Below are positions 29,600-36,107 of a stretch of 39,150 bases of DNA, piece by piece. Under the pieces are notes generated by a model. That model did not search any database and had not been told where the DNA came from. It saw only the letters and a program-made list of their open reading frames with translations. Position 1 is the stretch's first letter. Each line of letters starts with the position of its first letter. The position numbers were made by a program, and so were the translations under genes. The stretch comes from Clostridia bacterium (GTDB taxonomy: Bacteria; Bacillota; Clostridia; Christensenellales; Borkfalkiaceae), in contig CAAGGZ010000049.1 of the NCBI GenBank assembly GCA_900769545.1, positions 1 through 39,150 on the forward strand, read 5' to 3'.

Positions 29600-31215
29600 G
29601 AAAGTTTAAACTTTTAACGGCGGCGCTTGCGCTGTGCTCGATTTTTGGGTTTAACGCATACCTGGGTGGCTCGAATGTCAATATTGCGAGCGCGAATGAA
29701 AGTGAATTTCCCTGTACGTATACGGCGGCGCCCGTGGATACCTCATATATGTGTTACGGTTCGTCTGCGGTGGTAACGTATACGGCGGAAGAAGCGGCAA
29801 CGGCAGGGATTCCCGAGGGGTATGAAGGGCAGGTGTTTGAGGTTCAACCGCGTGCAGATGGCACGAGTAGCGGTGTTCTCCTTGATTTCTCGGTGAGTGA
29901 AATTCCTATGTCGATGATTGAATCGTTGGAATTTCGTATATATATTCCCGTGCATGCAGAGAATACGGGCAGTAGACCTCAAATGCGTATTGCAACGCCC
30001 TTTGCCGTGAACAACGGTTGGGTGTATCAGCCCGGCAGCACGCCTACGCCTGCAGGGGAATGGACGACAGTTGTCGTGGATAGCAGCGCGACCAGCTTTT
30101 CTGCGCTTGGCGACGATTTTGGGAATTTGTATAAGTTTGAGCTCAGCGTTAGAAGTAACGTAGCGATGACTTTTTATGTAGACTCCATTTCGGTGAACTT
30201 GAAACAGGATGATGGCGTAGCCCCTGTTATTAGTTATAACGGAGCGGATACGATTTATGCAAATGAGGGAACCGAGCTTAATTTAAATGTTAGCGCATAC
30301 GACGCTTTTGAACAGCGTAACGTGAACTTGGAATATGTTTGGGATAATAGTCCCTTCGATGCAAACGGAAAATTGCTTCAAGGTACCTATCATTTGACGC
30401 TTGTGGCAGAAGATTCCTATTCCAACAAAAGCGAACTTGCGTTGACGCTTATCGTAAATGAAGTGGATAACGAATTGCCTGTAATTTCTTGTTCTGTAAC
30501 GGAAATGTACGCCATTGTCGGTACGATTCCCGTATTGAATGTTAAGGCGAGCGATAACAGCGGCAGTGTAGAGGTAACGAGCGTTTGGTCGGACGGAGCA
30601 TTGGCGAAAAACGGCGCGTTGACGGAGGGCACGCATACCTTGACGGTAACGGCAACCGACCCTTCGGGCAATAAGACAACGAAAACGATAACGATTTACG
30701 TAACGACGGAAGAGAACTTCGGCGACAACATAGTGGACGAAGAACAGATGATTCCCAGATACACCGTTATGTTTGACGGAGAAAACGCTACCGTTTATAA
30801 GGTAGGCTCGAAGATTGAAAAGCCTGAAGACCCCACGCCTCCTGCGGAAAATTATACGTTTGTGGGTTGGTATATCGGGGAGACGGCATGGGATTTTGAT
30901 AACGACGTAGTGACGGGCGATTTGAATCTTGTTGCAAAGTGGAACGTAGAAGAAGTTCCTCCTGTGGAGTCGTCTTCTTCGGAAGAATCTTCGTCGGAAG
31001 AAAGCTCTGAATCCTCTTCAAGCATTGTAACGTCGAGCGTAGAAGAACAGTCGAGTAGTGTAGAAGAACAATCGAGCGGCGTAGAAGTAAGCTCGGAGGC
31101 GGACAGCGCTTCTTCCTCTGGCGGTTTGAATTGTTTGAGTTCGGTTGGTATGATTTCGGTATTGCCTTTGCTTCTCGGCGCGGTAGTACTTATGAAGAAA
31201 AAAGAAAATGACTAA
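29596..31215 (+). CDS. Surface protein with Ig-like domains, InlB-type repeat and C-terminal membrane tail
   Basis: 539 residues. Signal peptide (about 1-33); N-terminal beta-sandwich of ~170 residues resembling a carbohydrate-binding module; two Ig/HYR-like domains (about 215-375, each starting with a D-x-x-x-P-V-I-S-type strand); an InlB B-repeat-like segment (RYTVMFDGENATVYKVGSKI to LVAKWNVEE, about 393-455); a Ser/Glu/Val low-complexity stalk with repeated SSVEEQ; and a C-terminal SSGGLNCLSSVG, hydrophobic helix and KKKEND. There is no LPXTG. The layout fits a cell-surface adhesin or scaffold. It overlaps the phosphatase gene by four bases and ends in a terminator. Confidence 0.75.
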   Translation: MRKFKLLTAALALCSIFGFNAYLGGSNVNIASANESEFPCTYTAAPVDTSYMCYGSSAVVTYTAEEAATAGIPEGYEGQVFEVQPRADGTSSGVLLDFSVSEIPMSMIESLEFRIYIPVHAENTGSRPQMRIATPFAVNNGWVYQPGSTPTPAGEWTTVVVDSSATSFSALGDDFGNLYKFELSVRSNVAMTFYVDSISVNLKQDDGVAPVISYNGADTIYANEGTELNLNVSAYDAFEQRNVNLEYVWDNSPFDANGKLLQGTYHLTLVAEDSYSNKSELALTLIVNEVDNELPVISCSVTEMYAIVGTIPVLNVKASDNSGSVEVTSVWSDGALAKNGALTEGTHTLTVTATDPSGNKTTKTITIYVTTEENFGDNIVDEEQMIPRYTVMFDGENATVYKVGSKIEKPEDPTPPAENYTFVGWYIGETAWDFDNDVVTGDLNLVAKWNVEEVPPVESSSSEESSSEESSESSSSIVTSSVEEQSSSVEEQSSGVEVSSEADSASSSGGLNCLSSVGMISVLPLLLGAVVLMKKKEND

Positions 31216-31224
31216 AAAGTAACG

Positions 31225-31257
31225 AAAAAAACCGTGCGTAGAGCGCGGTTTTTTTCT
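31225..31257 (+). terminator. Terminator of the surface-protein operon
   Basis: A6 plus ACCGTGC (31231-31237) pairs with GCGCGGT (31243-31249) plus seven T, loop GTAGA. Confidence 0.9.
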
Positions 31258-31265
31258 TTTGCGTA

Positions 31266-31294
31266 TTGACATTTACAAGGAAGTTTGCTATAAT
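31266..31294 (+). promoter_or_regulatory. Promoter of the ZIP transporter gene
   Basis: TTGACA (31266-31271), 17 bases, TATAAT (31289-31294), the strongest promoter match in the window. Confidence 0.9.
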
Positions 31295-31313
31295 ACGGAC
31301 AAGGAGAAAAAAT

Positions 31314-32069
31314 ATGGAAATGGTATTATTGACGGCGCTCGGCGTCGGTGGCGCGACGGTGATTGGCGCGTGTATCGGATTTATCTTTAAAAACATATCG
31401 CATAAGTTTTCGGACATTGTCCTTTCGTTTGCGGCAGGCGTTATGCTTGCGGCGGCGGTATTAGGGCTCATTTTACCTGCGGTGGAGTACGGTGGCAAGT
31501 GGGGATTGCTCATCACCGTTGCAGGTATCTTTGTGGGCGCGCTTTGTTTGAATCTTGTCGATAAATTGGTGCCGCACCTGCATAAAATGATGGGAGCCGA
31601 AATTGAAACGCATCACAATGCAAATTTGAGCAAAGTTTTGCTGTTTGTTATGGCGATAGCCATACACAATTTGCCCGAGGGTTTGGCGGCAGGCGTGGGG
31701 TTTGGCTCTGGAAACACGGCGCAGGCACTGACGATTGCAGGCGGTATTGCCCTGCAAAACATTCCCGAAGGTATGGTTATTATAGGGCCGATGTTGGCGG
31801 CAGGCGTTTCTAAAAAACGGACGTTTGTGTGCGCGCTTGCAACGGGGCTTGTGGAAGTTGTCGGGACGTTGATTGGGTATTTCGCCGTGAGTATTTCCAC
31901 CGTGGTGTTGCCTTTTGCGCTGGCATTTGCAGGGGGTACGATGTTGTACGTTATCAGCGATGAAATGATACCCGAAACGCACGCGCATGATGGAAATCAA
32001 CGGGGCGCGACGTATGCTCTTTTGGTGGGATTTTGTTTTATGCTCGCTATGGATATTTTGCTTGGATAA
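31314..32069 (+). CDS. ZIP family divalent metal transporter
   Basis: 251 residues, about 8 membrane helices. The ATG at 31314 behind AAGGAG is used; upstream in-frame codons lie in the promoter. Family motifs: FAAGVMLAAAVLGLILPA, the helix IV metal site IAIHNLPEGLAAGVGFGSG with His-Asn-Leu-Pro-Glu-Gly, and helix V GGIALQNIPEGMVI. ZupT/GufA-like members bring Zn2+ and other divalent metals into the cell. No cytoplasmic histidine-rich loop is visible apart from PHLHKMMGAEIETHHN. The start of the next gene is 86 bases away. Confidence 0.92.
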   Translation: MEMVLLTALGVGGATVIGACIGFIFKNISHKFSDIVLSFAAGVMLAAAVLGLILPAVEYGGKWGLLITVAGIFVGALCLNLVDKLVPHLHKMMGAEIETHHNANLSKVLLFVMAIAIHNLPEGLAAGVGFGSGNTAQALTIAGGIALQNIPEGMVIIGPMLAAGVSKKRTFVCALATGLVEVVGTLIGYFAVSISTVVLPFALAFAGGTMLYVISDEMIPETHAHDGNQRGATYALLVGFCFMLAMDILLG

Positions 32070-32123
32070 GTTTTTCACATCTTTTTTTAAATTTAGTGAG
32101 TAAAAAGGGAGTTTGCTCCGTTA

Positions 32124-32147
32124 TATAATAAACGATAGTAAGGAGGA
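32124..32147 (+). promoter_or_regulatory. Possible -10 box and ribosome binding site of the vWA lipoprotein gene
   Basis: TATAAT at 32124-32129 has no good -35 at the normal distance. AAGGAGG at 32140-32146 sits about eight bases before the TTG at 32155 and decides that unusual start. Confidence 0.5.
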
Positions 32148-32154
32148 ACGAATT

Positions 32155-33477
32155 TTGAAAAACTTTAAACGGTTTTGTTCGATGATATTGACGCTTGGTT
32201 TTATTCTTTCATCAGCGGCTTGTTCTTCGAAAAATGCAATCTCGGGCGGCTACTACGTGGGCGGCGACGGGGATTATGGAATTACAGGCTCGATGGGCGA
32301 GGCGATGGAAGACGCGACGTCTGAAGCGCAGAATAGCGTAGGGGAAATCGTGCAAAAGCCGGCAGGCTTGATTACGGCAGGCGCTTGGAATGACAATACC
32401 TATTATGACGATTGGAAAAAACTGTTTGATTCCAATAATGACGAGTCGGGTAAATTCAGCGCGTATCAGGGGGAAAGCTCTTGGGGATTTTCCTCGTATA
32501 ATAGAATCAAAGTAACGGTGAAAAATGGCGAAACACCCATACCAGGTACGAGTGTAACGCTCTTAAATTCCGAAAATGAATCGGTATTTACGGCGGTTGC
32601 CGACGCCAACGGCGTGGCGTACGTGTTCACGGACGAAACGGAAGGTTCGTTGACGGTGTCCTGTGGCGAAGCGGTACAAACTTTGGAATTTACCGCCGAT
32701 AATAGAGACCTTGTTGCGGAGTTTAACGAACTGTGCTATCCTGCCCCGAAACTGGACGTAATTGAGCTGATGTTCGTGGTGGACGTAACAGGCTCGATGG
32801 GGGATGAGCTTAATTACTTAAAAAATGAAATAGCGGACGTTGTCAATCGTGTGGCGACGTCCAACGAGGCGGCGCAAATCAACCTTGCGTTGTTGTTTTA
32901 CCGTGATCACGGGGACAGTGAAGTATTCAAATATTTCGATTTCGTCGACGTAACCAATGCGGAGGGTTTAAACAAACAGCAAGAGGCGTTAAATACGCAG
33001 CTTGCAGACGGCGGCGGGGATTGGCCTGAAGCCGTGGACGAAGCGTTGGAATTGGCTGTAAATAAGCAGTGGTCTACGGGTGTGAGCACAAAAATTATTT
33101 TCCACGTGTTGGACGCTCCTCCGCATAATGGGAACTCCAATCAAGTAAAATACCACGAAGCGGTTATGATGGCGGCGGAAAAGGGGATTCGTTTGTGTCC
33201 TGTGCTTTGTAGCGGCGCAGATTACTTGACGGAATATCTCACTCGTCAAGCGGCAATCTATACGGGCGGTACGTTTGTGTTTGTAACGGACGATTCGGGG
33301 ATTGGTAATGCGCATCACGACCCGAATATTCCCAATGCGGTGGTGGAAGCGCTTAATTCTTTGATGGTACGTCTTATCAATGGGTATCATACGGGTACGT
33401 TTGCGCCTCCTGTGTATTGGAAAGAGGAAGTGGCAAACGTAATAAGCAGTCAGTATAGAGAACAAGATAAAAGATAA
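32155..33477 (+). CDS. von Willebrand factor A-domain lipoprotein (TTG start)
   Basis: 440 residues from the TTG at 32155, directly behind AAGGAGG; no ATG in frame precedes a correct signal peptide. Lipobox SSAAC (Cys23). Residues ~117-170 look like a small Ig-like/carboxypeptidase-regulatory-like beta domain (IKVTVKNGETPIPGTSVTLL). The vWA domain follows (about 200-420) with FVVDVTGSMGDE: Asp210, Thr212 and Ser214 form a MIDAS site, completed by a downstream GGGDWPEAVDEAL and a LDAPPH segment. vWA domains bind proteins through a metal; a ligand cannot be named. Monocistronic, followed by a terminator. Confidence 0.85.
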   Translation: MKNFKRFCSMILTLGFILSSAACSSKNAISGGYYVGGDGDYGITGSMGEAMEDATSEAQNSVGEIVQKPAGLITAGAWNDNTYYDDWKKLFDSNNDESGKFSAYQGESSWGFSSYNRIKVTVKNGETPIPGTSVTLLNSENESVFTAVADANGVAYVFTDETEGSLTVSCGEAVQTLEFTADNRDLVAEFNELCYPAPKLDVIELMFVVDVTGSMGDELNYLKNEIADVVNRVATSNEAAQINLALLFYRDHGDSEVFKYFDFVDVTNAEGLNKQQEALNTQLADGGGDWPEAVDEALELAVNKQWSTGVSTKIIFHVLDAPPHNGNSNQVKYHEAVMMAAEKGIRLCPVLCSGADYLTEYLTRQAAIYTGGTFVFVTDDSGIGNAHHDPNIPNAVVEALNSLMVRLINGYHTGTFAPPVYWKEEVANVISSQYREQDKR

Positions 33478-33519
33478 AATCATCACGTTCTCAAGATTCT
33501 AAAAAATTGCATAAATGAG

Positions 33520-33558
33520 AGTTGAGCGTATGCAAGTACGCTTGGCTCTTTTTTTTGG
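33520..33558 (+). terminator. Terminator of the vWA lipoprotein gene
   Basis: GAGTTGAGCGTA pairs with TACGCTTGGCTC over a loop of about six bases (12 pairs, three G-T), followed by eight T. Confidence 0.92.
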
Positions 33559-33597
33559 AAAATCGTACCACTAAGACCAGTTTGTTAAAAAAATCTA

Positions 33598-33626
33598 TTG
33601 ACATCTTAAAAAATTTATAGTATGAT
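33598..33626 (+). promoter_or_regulatory. Promoter of the mannosidase operon
   Basis: TTGACA (33598-33603), 17 bases, TATGAT (33621-33626). Confidence 0.88.
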
Positions 33627-33647
33627 TATACTGGTAAAAAAAATGAC

Positions 33648-33669
33648 CGTATTTTTATATAAAAATACG
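33648..33669. promoter_or_regulatory. 22-base perfect palindrome in the mannosidase leader (candidate operator)
   Basis: CGTATTTTTAT followed immediately by its reverse complement, centred about 25 bases after the expected transcription start and 22 bases before the first mannosidase ATG. A repressor operator or an RNA hairpin; the binding protein is unknown. Confidence 0.6.
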
Positions 33670-33690
33670 AGTTGAAAGTGAGAAATAGTC

Positions 33691-36093
33691 ATGAAGAAAC
33701 AAAAAGTGTATATGATTGGTAATGCGCACCTTGATCCTGCATGGGTTTGGTCCTGGCAGGAAGGGAGCTGTGAAGCGAAAGCGACTATTCGTTCTGCGCT
33801 CGACCGTATGAAAGAGTTTCCCGACTTTAAGTTTGTTTGCTCGTCTTCGTCTGTGTATCAATGGATAGAGGATTTTGACCCTGATATGTTTGAGGAAATG
33901 AAACAGCGAATACAAGAGGGCAGATTTATCATAGTCGGCGGTTGGAAAGTTCAGCCTGATTGTAATTTGCCGAGCGGTGAAAATTATGCGCGTAACAGCC
34001 TGTACGCACAAAGATATTTCTTTGAAAAGTTTGGGAAAACCGCAAAAGTTGGTTATAACGTAGACAGCTTTGGGCACAATGCGATGATGCCGCAAATTTT
34101 AAGAAAGAGCGGTATGAACTACTACGTATATATGCGTCCCATGGAATATGAAAAATCCATGAAGGATAATATTTTTACGTGGGAAGCACCTGACGGCTCT
34201 CAAGTGACGGCATTTAAAATTAACGAAATGTACTGTAAAAACTTTACCGAACCGGCAGAATTGGAAGCGTACTTAAACGATTGTTCCAAATTCTATCACG
34301 GTACGGAATTTATGGGCTACTATGGCGTAGGCAATCACGGCGGCGGCCCTACCATTCGCAATATCGAGCTCGTCAATGAATACAATCAAAAAGAAGATGC
34401 TACGTTCGAGCTGATTATGGCTGACCCCTTAGAGTTCTTTGAGGAATATAAAAACACACATGAGTTGTCTGTTTTGAAAGAGGAGCTCCAACATCACGCA
34501 AGCGGTTGTTACAGTGCCGTTTCAGAGGTTAAGACGCTCCTTAGAAAGGGTGAAACGAAATTGACAGCGGCGGAAAGAATGTCCGTTTTAGCAAAGCTTT
34601 TGACGGGCAAGGACTATTGCCGTAAGAAGATTCAAAAGGGTTGGGAGAACCTTAATTTCCTGACGTTCCATGATATTTTGGGCGGTTGTTGTATCAAGAG
34701 CGCGTATGATAACAGCTTGTATATGGGCTACGAGGCAATTTCGCTTGCAGAGGTGCAGAAGAACAGCGCAACGCAGGCAATTTCTTGGAAGATTGATACG
34801 ACGGATAAACAGTATGGGCTTCCCGTAGTTGTTTTCAATCCACACTGCTTTGAAGTGGAAGAGGTTGTCGAGATTAACGTGAATATTTCCAGGCTGAGAG
34901 ATGCAAACGGCAACGAAGTGCCTTTCCTTAACGTACCGTCCGAGGCGCAGCCTGTATTCGAAAGAGACAACGCAATTTTTAAAGCGAAGATTCCTGCTTT
35001 TGGATATACGGTATACTATTATGAAAACGAGCAGTATTTTAACAGACCCAAAACGTTGGGGGATTATCCTGTATTGGAAAAGAAAAATCCCGATTTGACG
35101 TTGGAAAACAAGCACTTGAAGGTGGTATTTGACGAAAAGGGCGCGCCCGTTTCCATCTTCGATAAACGCGCGAAAAAAGAGCTTTTGCAAAGCGCGGCAA
35201 GAACGGTAGTCATCGACGAGAGCGAACACGATACGTGGAGCCACGGAAAGAACTATTTCAATAAAGAAATTGGTTCGTTTACGACGGTTTCGGTGGAGAA
35301 ATTGGAGTCCAATATCATTAGAGAAACGGTGAAAGTCGTTTCTAAATACGGCGATTCCACTATGACGCAGTGGTATACGTTGAACGTGGACGAGGAATTT
35401 GTTCGTGTGCGTGTGAAGCTCAACTGGAATGAAAAGCATAAGATGCTGAAGTTTGCTTATCCCGTGGATTGTGCTAATCCGACCAGCGTTTATGAAATTC
35501 CTTTCGGTACGGTGGAAAGACCTTGCAACGGCGAAGAGGAATCTGCGCTTATGTGGGCAATGGTTGGCGATAAGGAAAGCGGTTTGGCGATTTTGAATGA
35601 TTGCAAATACAGCTATTCGGCGATGGAAAACGAGCTTGCCTTGACAGCAATCCGCAGTCCTATTTATTGCGACCACGGCTTGACGCGCGGCGTAGAGAGC
35701 AATTATACCGACCAAGGTATCCATGAATTCGCGTATGGTTTGCTCCCTGCGACGGTAGAAGAAAAGGCGAAGATATTCAAAAAAGCGTTGACGCTCAACA
35801 CGGCGGCTACGGTAATTTTGGAAAATCATCACAGCGGATGTTTGCCTTTGACGCAGGAAGGAATTTGCGTAGATAAAGACAATATCGTTGTTTCCGCCAT
35901 CAAGCAATCGGAAGACGGTACGGGGTACGTTGTACGCGCTTACGAATGCGATGGGAAAAAGACGGCTGTGCAAATCGATTGCAAACAGCTTGGTATGGTG
36001 CAAGCGGAGTTTGCTCCCTATGAAATCAAAACGTTCTTTATCGACTCTGATAAGAATGTGGAAGAAGTATTATTTACAGAATATAAAGAATAA
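33691..36093 (+). CDS. Glycoside hydrolase family 38 alpha-mannosidase, first of a tandem pair
   Basis: 800 residues, no signal peptide, cytoplasmic. GH38 alpha-mannosidases are zinc enzymes of retaining mechanism. Seen: IGNAHLDPAWVW with zinc ligands His13 and Asp15; NVDSFGHN with the nucleophile Asp125; FHDILGGCC with the third zinc His near 326; then the mid and C-terminal beta-domains. GH38 bacterial enzymes release mannose from N-glycans, mannans or glycoconjugates. The second GH38 gene begins 14 bases after this stop. A common bacterial arrangement uses two GH38 enzymes with different linkage preferences. The linkage preference here is not readable. Confidence 0.92.
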   Translation: MKKQKVYMIGNAHLDPAWVWSWQEGSCEAKATIRSALDRMKEFPDFKFVCSSSSVYQWIEDFDPDMFEEMKQRIQEGRFIIVGGWKVQPDCNLPSGENYARNSLYAQRYFFEKFGKTAKVGYNVDSFGHNAMMPQILRKSGMNYYVYMRPMEYEKSMKDNIFTWEAPDGSQVTAFKINEMYCKNFTEPAELEAYLNDCSKFYHGTEFMGYYGVGNHGGGPTIRNIELVNEYNQKEDATFELIMADPLEFFEEYKNTHELSVLKEELQHHASGCYSAVSEVKTLLRKGETKLTAAERMSVLAKLLTGKDYCRKKIQKGWENLNFLTFHDILGGCCIKSAYDNSLYMGYEAISLAEVQKNSATQAISWKIDTTDKQYGLPVVVFNPHCFEVEEVVEINVNISRLRDANGNEVPFLNVPSEAQPVFERDNAIFKAKIPAFGYTVYYYENEQYFNRPKTLGDYPVLEKKNPDLTLENKHLKVVFDEKGAPVSIFDKRAKKELLQSAARTVVIDESEHDTWSHGKNYFNKEIGSFTTVSVEKLESNIIRETVKVVSKYGDSTMTQWYTLNVDEEFVRVRVKLNWNEKHKMLKFAYPVDCANPTSVYEIPFGTVERPCNGEEESALMWAMVGDKESGLAILNDCKYSYSAMENELALTAIRSPIYCDHGLTRGVESNYTDQGIHEFAYGLLPATVEEKAKIFKKALTLNTAATVILENHHSGCLPLTQEGICVDKDNIVVSAIKQSEDGTGYVVRAYECDGKKTAVQIDCKQLGMVQAEFAPYEIKTFFIDSDKNVEEVLFTEYKE

Positions 36094-36107
36094 AGAGAGG
36101 TGTTGGT

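Noticed and set aside
33565..33590. TACCACTAAGACCAGT resembling half of a GntR-type operator
   Set aside because: Only one half-site fits and it lies upstream of the -35; too weak to call.
34588..36003. A 471-codon open frame on the minus strand
   Set aside because: It lies wholly opposite the first GH38 gene, whose motifs are complete; the antisense frame has no recognisable domain or ribosome binding site and reads as a shadow of coding bias.
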